Assembly (NCBI GenBank): GCA_031395485.1
Contig: JANNUS010000010.1
Span: 372,001 to 436,000 of the forward strand
Direction of reading: 5' to 3'
DNA from: UBA2336 sp031395485
GTDB lineage: Bacteria; Bacteroidota; Bacteroidia; Cytophagales; Cyclobacteriaceae
DNA length: 64,000 nucleotides
Part shown: piece by piece, positions 33,063 to 41,100 of the stretch
How the letters are laid out: the number at the start of each line of letters is the position of its first letter
Position numbering within the stretch: the stretch's first letter is position 1
Position numbers and translations under genes: made by a program
The notes under the pieces: generated by a model
Database searches by the model: none
What the model was told of the DNA's origin: nothing
Seen by the model: only the letters and a program-made list of their open reading frames with translations

Positions 33063-33695
33063 ATGAGTCTGGACGTCCACACTTTAGCAATAATAAAAGC
33101 CACCGAAATAGTAGCCGAACTTAGGCGCCTCAACCGGTGGAGTGCCGAGCCGTTGCCAGCCGAGAAGTTCAAAAATATGGGAGCCTTTGGCATTAACACT
33201 ATGGCGTTTGAGCAGTGGCTTCAGTTTATTTTAATTCCGCGCATACACGCCATCGTGGAGTTGAAGGGTGATTTTCCGAGGGGAAGTATGCTGGCATCGT
33301 ATGCTAATCGTGTATTTGATGGTGATTCGGAAGTAGGGGTATTGCACGATCTTTTATATGAAGTAGATAAACTCATCAATGGAATTAAGATACAGCCCAA
33401 ACATGTTGAAGATAATCCGCTTTCACACACGATAACGTATGGTGACACTGAAATACCCCCTGTTGTATTAACCCTCATTGAGGTGCTGCCACAATTTGAA
33501 GGCGATGACTTGGAAAGCCAGCTACAAACCTATGATATATTTTTAAGTACACTTTCGCCTTTGGTACGCCCAGTCATCAGCAACTTGTTGCAGGAAGCTG
33601 CACAAAAAACTTCCAATGAAACAAGCAAGGTACGCATCCTGGAAGCTGCCCGCTCTGTCGCTAGCGGTGGTCTTGCGGGTTCCGCACAATCATGA
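33063..33695 (+). CDS. YqcC-like (DUF446) domain protein with C-terminal extension
   Basis: A 210-aa protein. The N-terminal ~90 residues match the YqcC family (IVAELRRLNRWSAEPLPAEKFKN, AFGINTMAFEQWLQFILIPRI), which in E. coli is a stand-alone protein of about 109 aa of unknown function. The C-terminal ~120 residues (LPQFEGDDLESQLQTYDIFLSTL) have no family I recognise. Starts at ATG 33063, 16 bp after the oxidoreductase. It ends the plus-strand run; a palindromic repeat follows. Confidence 0.6.
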   Translation: MSLDVHTLAIIKATEIVAELRRLNRWSAEPLPAEKFKNMGAFGINTMAFEQWLQFILIPRIHAIVELKGDFPRGSMLASYANRVFDGDSEVGVLHDLLYEVDKLINGIKIQPKHVEDNPLSHTITYGDTEIPPVVLTLIEVLPQFEGDDLESQLQTYDIFLSTLSPLVRPVISNLLQEAAQKTSNETSKVRILEAARSVASGGLAGSAQS

Positions 33696-33795
33696 TGAGA
33701 CGATGAAGAAATACAGAAAGGATCATAAGAAGTCATTTCCTTCGAAGTAGTTTCTTTCAAGTAAAGCCAACGAAGTGTACTCTTAAAATTAAGAA

Positions 33796-33925
33796 CGTCA
33801 TTGCGAGGAACAGCGTAAGCAAGTGCGAGGGCGTGACGATCCCCGTACTGTGAAATGCACACGTTGTAGTATGGTGATCGCCACGTACTCCCCTATTTCA
33901 TCGGGATCGTCCTCGTGATGATGAT
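33796..33925. repeat. Palindromic intergenic repeat (GTCATTGCGAGG family)
   Basis: Contains the widespread Bacteroidota repeat word GTCATTGCGAGG (33797-33808). A perfect 9-bp inverted pair, GACGATCCC (33835-33843) and GGGATCGTC (33903-33911), lies in the same block, as do further partial repeats (CGTGACGAT, CGTACT). The region between the end of the YqcC-like gene at 33695 and 33981 otherwise holds no gene. Confidence 0.6.
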
Positions 33926-33980
33926 ATATGAATTGGGTACGGTGGGCATATGCATCAGATCAAATCGATATGTTCGATTT

Positions 33981-34622
33981 TCATTTCAAGTAGTAAGGAA
34001 GTTCAATACCTGATTTTAACACTGGGTCAGCTATTGCTGCCTTGCGTTCGATCTTTAACGGGACCACTCCCGCCCAGATATTCAACGCGTAATCTTCATC
34101 ATCATCCTTTGGGGGGCCTGTTCTTACTTTGGCGGAAGCTTCTTCGATTTTGAATTTTATAACCATTGTTGCTTTCCATTCTCCGTCTGTAGGTTTACGC
34201 ACATCATTCCATCTACCAGGTTGCATTTTGTTGGTGAAGAGTTCGAGCACTTCGTACAGCTCATTCTTGTCTTCTACTTTTTCTGAATGGCTAAACATAA
34301 CTACGGACCGGTAGTTCACCGAATGATGAAAAGCAGAACGTGCTAGTACAAGTCCATCAATATGTGTAACACTGACGCAAACGGGTAATTTGTTAGCGGC
34401 TAATTCGCGCATATAAAAACTTCCCACCGAACCATGAATGTAAAGCGTGTCATCTTTTCGGCAAAAACCTGTGGGGATTTGAAACGGCTGATCTTTCAAA
34501 ATAAAAGCAACAGTGCAAACCAATGCTTCATCTAAAATAGCGTACACTGTTTCTTTTTCGTATACGCCACGTTTTGGTAAACGGGTGATTTCTGTTTTTT
34601 CTGTGATTGGGAATTTTTCCAT
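33981..34622 (-). CDS. Pyridoxamine 5'-phosphate oxidase-like flavin-binding protein
   Basis: A 213-aa split-barrel flavoprotein of the Pyridox_ox_2/NimA-like group. Motifs: GVYEKETVYAILDEALVCTVAFILKDQPFQIPTGFCRKDDTLYIHGS (about residues 19-66), ANKLPVCVSVTHIDGLVLARSAFHHSVNYRSVVMFSH. Such proteins bind FMN or haem-like cofactors and reduce or sense small molecules. No partner gene is obvious. It is a single gene between a repeat and ilvE. Confidence 0.8.
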   Translation of the reverse strand: MEKFPITEKTEITRLPKRGVYEKETVYAILDEALVCTVAFILKDQPFQIPTGFCRKDDTLYIHGSVGSFYMRELAANKLPVCVSVTHIDGLVLARSAFHHSVNYRSVVMFSHSEKVEDKNELYEVLELFTNKMQPGRWNDVRKPTDGEWKATMVIKFKIEEASAKVRTGPPKDDDEDYALNIWAGVVPLKIERKAAIADPVLKSGIELPYYLK

Positions 34623-34691
34623 GATTGTTATAATTCAATATTCATCGTTGCCCTATGAGCTACATTCAACAGGTTTGGGCATACAAAAAGA

Positions 34692-35762
34692 TTATTTAAT
34701 GATGTAATTCCATCCGTGAATATCGGGTTCAATGCCCGTGCGGAGGTTGCTTAGTTTTTGTTTTACACGTTGCTGAAAACTGTTTGCGTCAATGGCTGGC
34801 AGATCATAATTTTTTCCGTGAATGTTAATGGTGGCAATCTGCGATACGACTGCGGCAGTTCCAGCACCGAATGCTTCCGTTAAAGTTCCTTTTTTAAAAC
34901 CCTCAATCAATTCATCCAGGCTGATTCTTCGTTCTTCTGAAGGCATGCCGAGTTCGTTTGCTAATGTTACAATCGAGTTGCGTGTTACTCCATCGAGTAT
35001 GGCGCTTGTAAGTTTTGGTGTTACTAATTTTCCATCTAACACAAACATCACGTTCATGGCACCAGACTCATCAATGTACTGATGTTCTTTTGCATCGGTC
35101 CAAAGTACCTGATCAAAACCTTGCTCGCGGGCGAGTTGTGTAGGATAAAATGCTCCGCCATAATTGCCAGCACATTTGGCAAAACCTGTACCGCCCTCAG
35201 CAGCGCGCACGTAGGTTTCCTCTACCTTTACGCGAATAGGTTTTGTAAAATACGGCCCCACCGGACTGGTCATGATTACAAATTTGTACTGATCGGAAAT
35301 TTTGACACCCAATTTTGATTCGGAAGCGAACACGAGCGGCCGAATGTAGAGTGAGTATCCTTCTTTATCCGGTACCCACTGTTGATCGGTTTCTACAATG
35401 GCATGCAAGCTTGACGTAAAAAGTTCTTCGGAGATGGCAGGCATGCACATGCGCTCTAATGATTTCAGTAAACGCTGGTGGTGACGTTGAACTCTGAAAA
35501 TACTTATACTACCATCCTTCATTTTAAAAGCTTTCATGCCTTCAAAAATTGATTGCCCGTAGTGCAATGCAAGTATGGCCGGGGTCATTAACAATTCACC
35601 ATACGGCATTACTTTTGGTTCGCCCCACGTTTCATTTTTATAGTCGGCTACAAGCATGTGGTCGGAAATATAATTTCCGAAGCCAATGTTGTTGAAGTCA
35701 ACTTCGGCAATGCGTGATTTTGCAGTGCGCTCAATGGAAAATGAAGCTGTTTGCGTTGCCAT
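34692..35762 (-). CDS. ilvE: Branched-chain amino-acid aminotransferase
   Basis: PLP enzyme for the last transamination step of Val, Leu and Ile synthesis, and their first catabolic step. 356 aa, type II BCAT. Motifs: YGQSIFEGMKAFKMKDGSISIFRVQRH, YSLYIRPLVFASESKLGVK, the Lys-bearing KCAGNYGGAFYPTQLAREQGFDQVLWTDAKEHQ, and the conserved GVTRNSIVTLANELG and EAFGAGTAAVVS. No other ilv or leu gene is nearby. It shares its minus-strand run with accessory genes. Confidence 0.93.
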   Translation of the reverse strand: MATQTASFSIERTAKSRIAEVDFNNIGFGNYISDHMLVADYKNETWGEPKVMPYGELLMTPAILALHYGQSIFEGMKAFKMKDGSISIFRVQRHHQRLLKSLERMCMPAISEELFTSSLHAIVETDQQWVPDKEGYSLYIRPLVFASESKLGVKISDQYKFVIMTSPVGPYFTKPIRVKVEETYVRAAEGGTGFAKCAGNYGGAFYPTQLAREQGFDQVLWTDAKEHQYIDESGAMNVMFVLDGKLVTPKLTSAILDGVTRNSIVTLANELGMPSEERRISLDELIEGFKKGTLTEAFGAGTAAVVSQIATINIHGKNYDLPAIDANSFQQRVKQKLSNLRTGIEPDIHGWNYIIK

Positions 35763-35811
35763 AATCGTTTTTATTTGAAGGTATAAAGATTTTTTTGGAA
35801 TTCAGAGGCTA

Positions 35812-36423
35812 TTATTTTTTAAGAAGACGGGTCATTTCATCAGCCATTTCAATAGAGGAAGCATCACCTTTCAACCGAAGCTGGCGGATAATTTCCTGAT
35901 AATTTTTGTCATCTCTGTTTTGTGAGAGTTTAAAGGAGGCTTCGACTTGTGTTATTTTTATAGAGACTCCAACAATTCCCTTTAATTCACGCTCCAGATA
36001 TTTTTTGTCCATCTCTTCAACGGTAACAGGTTTTTGAGAGTATTTCTCGTATTTGTTTGTCAAGTCTTTGAGCGAAGCAAGTAGTTCTTCGTCTTCCTGA
36101 ATTTTAATGTTCCCAGATACGTGCACAGCTAGGTAATTCCATGTGGATACATTTTCATGATCGTACCAAGAGGATGAGATGTAGGCATGAGGTCCTTGAA
36201 ATACACACATCACTTCGGTGTGCTCTTTAAAATTGTGCCATGCTTTATTGCCGCGAGAAACATGACCGGTTAGTTCCATGCCATCTTTTGATAACACCAG
36301 CGGAATGTGTGACGCCCAGAGTTTTCCTTCCACGGTACTAACCATTGTGGCAAATCCATTTTCGTTAATAAAGTCAAATACTTCTTTTGAATCGGTTACG
36401 TGAGAGTAGGAATGTATGTACAT
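35812..36423 (-). CDS. FMN-binding PaiB-like protein
   Basis: A 203-aa PaiB-family protein (FMN-binding split barrel; called negative transcriptional regulator in Bacillus). Signature: EVFDFINENGFATMVSTVEGKLWASHIPLVLSKDG (residues 14-48), GPHAYISSSWYDHENVSTWNYLAVHVSG (about 95-122) and LERELKGIVGVSIKIT. It is likely a flavin- or haem-binding regulator or oxidoreductase; it contains no DNA-binding domain. It starts 8 bp downstream of the OsmC gene, so the two are co-transcribed. Confidence 0.85.
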   Translation of the reverse strand: MYIHSYSHVTDSKEVFDFINENGFATMVSTVEGKLWASHIPLVLSKDGMELTGHVSRGNKAWHNFKEHTEVMCVFQGPHAYISSSWYDHENVSTWNYLAVHVSGNIKIQEDEELLASLKDLTNKYEKYSQKPVTVEEMDKKYLERELKGIVGVSIKITQVEASFKLSQNRDDKNYQEIIRQLRLKGDASSIEMADEMTRLLKK

Positions 36424-36431
36424 GGTAATTT

Positions 36432-36905
36432 TTAGTTCTCTGCTTTTGCAGTGGGTTGATGATGTACACCAAAATTAACCGAACGTGCTATAAAGCACAT
36501 ACGATGAGCATCGTGATGAAGGGCATTTGCCTTTTCAATCATGGATGACTCTTTCACTATAACTTCCGGATGTAATATAACTTCGCTGAACTGACCGCTT
36601 CCATCTGCATTTTCGACCATCGTACCTGTGGTGTGATCGGAATAATGTGTTACTATAATTCCATTCTCGGCACACAAATGAAGATACCAAAGCATGTGGC
36701 ATCCAGAAAGTGCTGCTACCATCAAGTCTTCCGGATTGTGTTTACTCTTTTCACCTCGAAAGGCCGGATCTGATGAGCTTAGAATATCAGGCTTCCCTTC
36801 AATGGAGATCGTGTGACTCCTGTCGTATGCCCGGTAATCGGTTGTTCCGTTGCCTTTATTGCCGGTCCAGATAACGGTAGTTTTATAGAGATGTTGCTTC
36901 ATCAA
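36432..36905 (-). CDS. OsmC/Ohr family peroxiredoxin
   Basis: A 157-aa hydroperoxide reductase. Active-site Cys residues: VAALSGCHMLWYLHLCAENG (Cys about residue 70) and the second in AHRMCFIARSVNF (about residue 135). The beta-rich N-terminus (TTVIWTGNKGNGTTDYRAYDRSHTI) is typical of OsmC. It defends against organic peroxides. It leads a pair with paiB. The AT-rich stretch and repeat at 36988 lie upstream. Confidence 0.88.
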   Translation of the reverse strand: MMKQHLYKTTVIWTGNKGNGTTDYRAYDRSHTISIEGKPDILSSSDPAFRGEKSKHNPEDLMVAALSGCHMLWYLHLCAENGIIVTHYSDHTTGTMVENADGSGQFSEVILHPEVIVKESSMIEKANALHHDAHRMCFIARSVNFGVHHQPTAKAEN

Positions 36906-36987
36906 TAATTAGTTTACGTGTTTATTAAGTATCCCATTGATCGTTACTAAATAATGATTGTCATGTTCGGCTTTTGTTCTCGACCTT

Positions 36988-37068
36988 TGACCTCACCCTA
37001 AATCCCTCTCCAAAGGAGAGGGACTTTGCTCTCTCTCTCTCCGCTGGAGAAGAGTGGGGGTGACGTCA
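36988..37068. repeat. Palindromic intergenic repeat (TGACCTCACCC family)
   Basis: The 81-bp block begins TGACCTCACCC and ends GGGGGTGACGTCA, forming an inverted repeat. It contains the inner palindrome CCCTCTCCAAAGGAGAGGG (37004-37022) and a run of CT repeats. This type of sequence is a common interspersed repeat of Bacteroidota; the last 3 bp overlap the stop codon of the downstream thioesterase gene. Confidence 0.55.
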
Positions 37069-37566
37069 AATTTGCTCGGGTGAAAATCCATTTGCCCTTA
37101 CTTCTTTTACGCGTTCTTCAAAATTGATGTCTCTTTCTAGTGGATCTTCCAATGGTTTAAATGTATTGATGAGTTCCTGTGAATGAATTTCAGATTTCAT
37201 CGTTTTGAAATTGTAATGCGTAAAGGTCGTCCAGATGATGGCTTTTAGTATTTTTTTTTGCAAGTCCCACATGGTCATTTCTACATGGATATCGCGTTGA
37301 TCAAATTTTAATACATGCGATTGTATAATAACTTTTTCCATCAGCGTGGCAGGCCGTAGGTACGAGATTTGATTTTGGGTAACGACCCAGCTCAATAATT
37401 TTTCTTGCGCGTATTGATACGGATTAAATTGGTAATGGAGGTACAAATGATCTTCTCGGGCGTTGATAAAATAATCTATGTACCGCGAATTGTTGAGGTG
37501 ATTGAATGGATCACAATCGGGAAAACGAATTAACACCCTACTTTCAGGTCGTTTTATGATGGACAT
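37066..37566 (-). CDS. Acyl-CoA thioesterase (4-hydroxybenzoyl-CoA thioesterase-like hotdog)
   Basis: A 166-aa single hotdog domain. Motif: LIRFPDCDPFNHLNNSRYIDYFINARE (residues 12-38) with the catalytic Asp in DPFNHLNN and the helix that follows. QISYLRPATLMEKVIIQS and the strands HVEMTMWD and KAIIWTTFTHYN complete the fold. It hydrolyses acyl-CoA or related thioesters. It is 3 bp downstream of the GNAT gene, so probably one transcript with the GNAT/EamA block. Confidence 0.83.
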   Translation of the reverse strand: MSIIKRPESRVLIRFPDCDPFNHLNNSRYIDYFINAREDHLYLHYQFNPYQYAQEKLLSWVVTQNQISYLRPATLMEKVIIQSHVLKFDQRDIHVEMTMWDLQKKILKAIIWTTFTHYNFKTMKSEIHSQELINTFKPLEDPLERDINFEERVKEVRANGFSPEQI

Positions 37567-37569
37567 AGT

Positions 37570-38094
37570 TTAGTTGATTTTTAATTTCATGAGAATATCG
37601 GTTTGTGCATCTGAACCCAGCATAAATACATGTGAGCTGAATTGTTCGAACCCTAATTTTTTATAAAACTCCTGGGCATGATAATTATGTTCCCAAACGC
37701 CTAACCAAATAATTTCCGCTCCTTGATTTTTTGCAAGTGTGAGGCAATAATTTATGAGTGCTTTTCCAACGCGCTTTCCAACAAATTTTTGTAAGACATA
37801 AATCCGTTGTAACTCAGTTGTTTTTTTACCCGGAAAATTTTCTGCTACTTCATTCGATTGGCGAACGCGGGCATATCCGGCTAATTCTTTGTTCACGTAA
37901 GCAAGTATGTACAAACTATCCGGTTCAGTTAACTCTTTTTCAATGATAGTTGCATTGAAGGCTTCATTAATATAAGCCTTAAAATCATCGGGGTTATTAA
38001 TTTTTTCGAATGTTTCGCAAAAGGTATCCTGTGCCAGCTTGGCTAGCAACGTTACATGCGATGCATTAGCATGGATAATGTTGATATTTTCCAT
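37570..38094 (-). CDS. GNAT family N-acetyltransferase
   Basis: A 174-aa GNAT protein. Acetyl-CoA-binding motif A: LQRIYVLQKFVGKRVGKALINYCLTLAKNQG (about residues 95-125, with the R/Q-x-x-G-x-G/A-like FVGKRVGKAL), and motif B WLGVWEHNYHAQEFYKKLGFEQF. Substrate unknown. It starts at the stop of the preceding GNAT gene (TAATG overlap), so the pair is translationally coupled. Confidence 0.83.
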   Translation of the reverse strand: MENINIIHANASHVTLLAKLAQDTFCETFEKINNPDDFKAYINEAFNATIIEKELTEPDSLYILAYVNKELAGYARVRQSNEVAENFPGKKTTELQRIYVLQKFVGKRVGKALINYCLTLAKNQGAEIIWLGVWEHNYHAQEFYKKLGFEQFSSHVFMLGSDAQTDILMKLKIN

Positions 38095-38567
38095 TAGAGT
38101 ATCAATTCCATCTTAATGTCACTTCTTTTATATACCGCATCTAGCGGCACTTCTTTAAATCCAAGTTTTCGATAGAGGGCGATGGCAGGTTTCAGTACGG
38201 TATTCGAGTACAAAATGATTTTATCAGCATTTAGAAGTTTGGCTTTAGCAATGGCTGCTTGCGAAAGTAGCAGCCCGATTTTCAGACCCCGAAATTTTTC
38301 ATCTACAGCCATCTTTGTGAATTCGTACACACCCGGCTCAACATATTTGAGAGCCACAGTTCCGGCCATTTCCTTGTTGCAACTGGCCATCAGTATGGAA
38401 CCACCTTTGTTGATGATGTGCTCCTCAGGATTCGCTAACACAGCAATATCTATGGGCTCCATCCAAAAATGTTTTTCGATCCAATCGCGGTTGAATTTCT
38501 CAAACCAGGGTTGATATTCAGGTTTGTATTCGAGTATCGAAATCTGCACTACAGCCATATTTTTCAT
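38094..38567 (-). CDS. GNAT family N-acetyltransferase
   Basis: A second GNAT protein of 157 aa. Motif A: YEFTKMAVDEKFRGLKIGLLLSQAAIAKAKLLN (RGLKIG loop), motif B: LYSNTVLKPAIALYRKLGFKEV. It begins ATGA within the end of the transporter gene and ends at the start of the next GNAT gene, forming a chain of coupled small genes. Substrates are unknown; the two GNATs are not close paralogues of each other. Confidence 0.83.
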   Translation of the reverse strand: MKNMAVVQISILEYKPEYQPWFEKFNRDWIEKHFWMEPIDIAVLANPEEHIINKGGSILMASCNKEMAGTVALKYVEPGVYEFTKMAVDEKFRGLKIGLLLSQAAIAKAKLLNADKIILYSNTVLKPAIALYRKLGFKEVPLDAVYKRSDIKMELIL

Positions 38568-39481
38568 TTACTGAATTGCGCTTTCCATAAGTCACGAAGT
38601 TGATAGCCACGGTTAACGATGTAAATGCCTACAATCGTAATCAATATACCAATGCCAATTTTTGTATTTAGCTTTTCATCAAGCACCATCCAACCCAGAA
38701 CAACCGCCACTAATGGATTTACATACGCGTAAAGCGATACGATGGTCATGGGTAATTTGCCCAGTGCGTACGAATAGGCTGCGTAGGCAATAATAGAACC
38801 GAAGACAATCAAATAGAGGAGTGAATAAGCTGCCTCGGGTGTCCAGCTAAGCGAACTAAGATCATCGAATAAAAGACTAAAGGGAAGCGCGAGTACGCCA
38901 CCAAAAAACATTTGCAACCCTGCATTGAGGAAAGGGTTACTGTTGGCATTATGTTTTTTAATCCAAATGCTACCAGCCGCCCAACTAAATACAGCAACCA
39001 GCGTCATTAGTATACCCATCAGGTATTCTATTTTTGAAAACTCGCTCACATGTTCACCAAAAATCAGGACAATGCCGGTAAGGCCGATTGCAACACCCAG
39101 AATAATAGGCACCGTTGGTTTTTCTTCCCGATTGATCGAAAGGTTTATTAGTATGACTACCATTGGCATGAGCGAACAGATAATGGCAGCAATACCGCTG
39201 GGTATGTGAACCTCCGACCATGACACTAACCCATTGCCCATGGTTATTAAGAAAAAGCCACCGATTACCTGACGAAGTAAATGTGCTTTTGTTGGCCAGG
39301 CAGTTTTAACGTACCCCACCATAAACGCGGTAAGCAGCAGCCCAGCCGTTATTTGTCGTATGGCTGTAAACAAGAAGGGTGGGAAGTGAAGTACCGCTAT
39401 GCGAATAGCCATATAGGTTGTTCCCCAGATAATGCAAACGGCTCCTAATGCGATGTAGGCAATCAGTAAATCTCTTTTCAT
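38564..39481 (-). CDS. EamA/DMT superfamily transporter
   Basis: A 305-aa ten-helix drug/metabolite transporter. Two EamA repeats are visible: the first begins LIAYIALGAVCIIWGTTYMAIRIAV, the second near LTLVAVFSWAAGSIWIKKHN. Each has five predicted helices (for example SIIAYAAYSYAL, VSLYAYVNPLVAVVLGWMVL). Similar proteins export amino acids or metabolites. It is the first gene of the minus-strand chain ending in the thioesterase. Its start ATG is 6 nt after a TAnnTTTG box. Confidence 0.88.
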   Translation of the reverse strand: MKRDLLIAYIALGAVCIIWGTTYMAIRIAVLHFPPFLFTAIRQITAGLLLTAFMVGYVKTAWPTKAHLLRQVIGGFFLITMGNGLVSWSEVHIPSGIAAIICSLMPMVVILINLSINREEKPTVPIILGVAIGLTGIVLIFGEHVSEFSKIEYLMGILMTLVAVFSWAAGSIWIKKHNANSNPFLNAGLQMFFGGVLALPFSLLFDDLSSLSWTPEAAYSLLYLIVFGSIIAYAAYSYALGKLPMTIVSLYAYVNPLVAVVLGWMVLDEKLNTKIGIGILITIVGIYIVNRGYQLRDLWKAQFSK

Positions 39482-39487
39482 CTACTT

Positions 39488-39495
39488 CAAAATTA
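39488..39495 (-). promoter_or_regulatory. -7 promoter box of the EamA transporter
   Basis: On the minus strand TAATTTTG matches TAnnTTTG and ends 6 nt before the ATG. Initiation would be at or near the start codon. Confidence 0.5.
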
Positions 39496-39729
39496 AGGTA
39501 TAAACTTCTCATAAATACGCACAAAAAACACTTTCAGTTTTGTGTATTTTAGCCATATCAGTTTCAAGCTGTGAATGTTGTAAAACACCTTAAAACTGAT
39601 TGATTTAGAGGAAACTCATTTTTGTTTTAAATCGTTAACCTCACCGTAGATATGAATGACAATTCAGTATACATTATATTCAGTAAAACATGCATCGAAG
39701 AATTTCGCCATCCTAGTAGGTAGATACAT

Positions 39730-41025
39730 ATGAATTTGAGAAGAAGTTCTACCCTTTTAACGCCTGAATTTGAAAAGGAGATTGCCACCAGTGAGTACCA
39801 ACGTACGCAATTAATTATTGGCCTATTTTTTATATCCTGCACAATATCAAGTATCAGTTATCTTTTTATGCGTGATATCGTAGTGCAGATTTTTGGAGGC
39901 GCTACAAATTACTTTTTTGTAATCGGGTGGTTAAGCGGTTTTATTATTTATGAAATCATTATCCTTCTGGTAATTTCCTACTTGCGCAGTAAGTATCAGC
40001 GGGTTAGTGAAACCTTTCGGTATGTCCACACGCTTATTGAAGTTTCGTTGCCAAGCTTGTTGATGTTTTATATGGTTGATGTGAACAATCAATTACTTTA
40101 CATCGACTCACCAGTAGTGTTTATATACTCCCTATTTATTACGCTTTCGGTGCTTCACCTCGATTTTAACCTGAGTTTTGTTACTGCTATTCTTGCTGCT
40201 GCCGAGTATAGTTTCATCGTTTATTATGGATTTAATGTTGCAGACACTGACCCTCAGCTTGCAAGCGTATTGCCGGAAAATAGTTTTTATCTCCGGTGTA
40301 TCGTCTTAACCTTCGGAGGCTTGGCAGGTGGTTTTGTGGCGGAGGAATTAAAGCGAAGGATACAAAGTTCCTTCGAACTTCAACGCTCTAAAAATGACAT
40401 GGAGACATTGTTTGGCCAGCAAGTTTCGCGTGAGGTATTGTTAACATTGGTGGAAGAACGTAGCAGAGCCAAAAAGCAGGAAGCAACCGTATTAGCAATG
40501 GACATCCGGAATTTTACTGCTTTTGCTGAAACACATACTCCGGATGAGATTATGGATTTTCAGAATAAAATTTTCGGACCTGTTATTGATATCATCAATC
40601 AGCACCAAGGTGTAGTAAATCAGATTATGGGTGATGGTATGATGGCCACGTTTGGTACACCAGTTTCCAATCCGCTTCATGCAGACATGGCGTTTGAAGC
40701 ATCGCTTAAAATTCGCAACAAAGTCAAGGAGCTGGTACGAGACGGGATCATACAGAAAACTAGAATTGGCCTTGGTTTGCACACAGGTGATGTAGTGACA
40801 GGCAATATTGGAAATGAAAGCAGGAAACAATATTCCATTAGTGGATCAGCCGTAATCATTGCTTTTCGAGTAGAGCAATTAAATAAACAATTTGACTCCG
40901 AGTTATTGATCACGGATGCTGTTAAAGACAGGATAGCCCCCGGTAAAATTCAACTAACGTCTCTGGGGAAACAGCAAATGAGAGGATTTGCGTATGAAGT
41001 AGAGGTGTATAAAGCGGAGGCTTGA
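39730..41025 (+). CDS. Membrane-anchored class III adenylate/guanylate cyclase
   Basis: A 431-aa protein with about six hydrophobic segments (residues 28-205) and a C-terminal class III cyclase domain (about 250-430). Both metal-binding Asp residues are present: D258 in LAMDIRNFTAF and D302 in NQIMGDGMMATFG. The expected transition-state Asn is Ile (I376) and the Arg is kept (R380) in SGSAVIIAFRVEQL. The base-recognition Lys is Gln (Q298) and its partner is Ser (S369). Related cyclases with Ile at this position are known in this phylum. It converges on the HD-PycTM gene. Cyclic product is not predictable with confidence. Confidence 0.85.
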   Translation: MNLRRSSTLLTPEFEKEIATSEYQRTQLIIGLFFISCTISSISYLFMRDIVVQIFGGATNYFFVIGWLSGFIIYEIIILLVISYLRSKYQRVSETFRYVHTLIEVSLPSLLMFYMVDVNNQLLYIDSPVVFIYSLFITLSVLHLDFNLSFVTAILAAAEYSFIVYYGFNVADTDPQLASVLPENSFYLRCIVLTFGGLAGGFVAEELKRRIQSSFELQRSKNDMETLFGQQVSREVLLTLVEERSRAKKQEATVLAMDIRNFTAFAETHTPDEIMDFQNKIFGPVIDIINQHQGVVNQIMGDGMMATFGTPVSNPLHADMAFEASLKIRNKVKELVRDGIIQKTRIGLGLHTGDVVTGNIGNESRKQYSISGSAVIIAFRVEQLNKQFDSELLITDAVKDRIAPGKIQLTSLGKQQMRGFAYEVEVYKAEA

Positions 41026-41100
41026 GCTTGTCTTAACTGTGATTTTAATGAATAGCATGACATGATTTTCATTTATAATGCTAATCAAAAGCATCATAGT

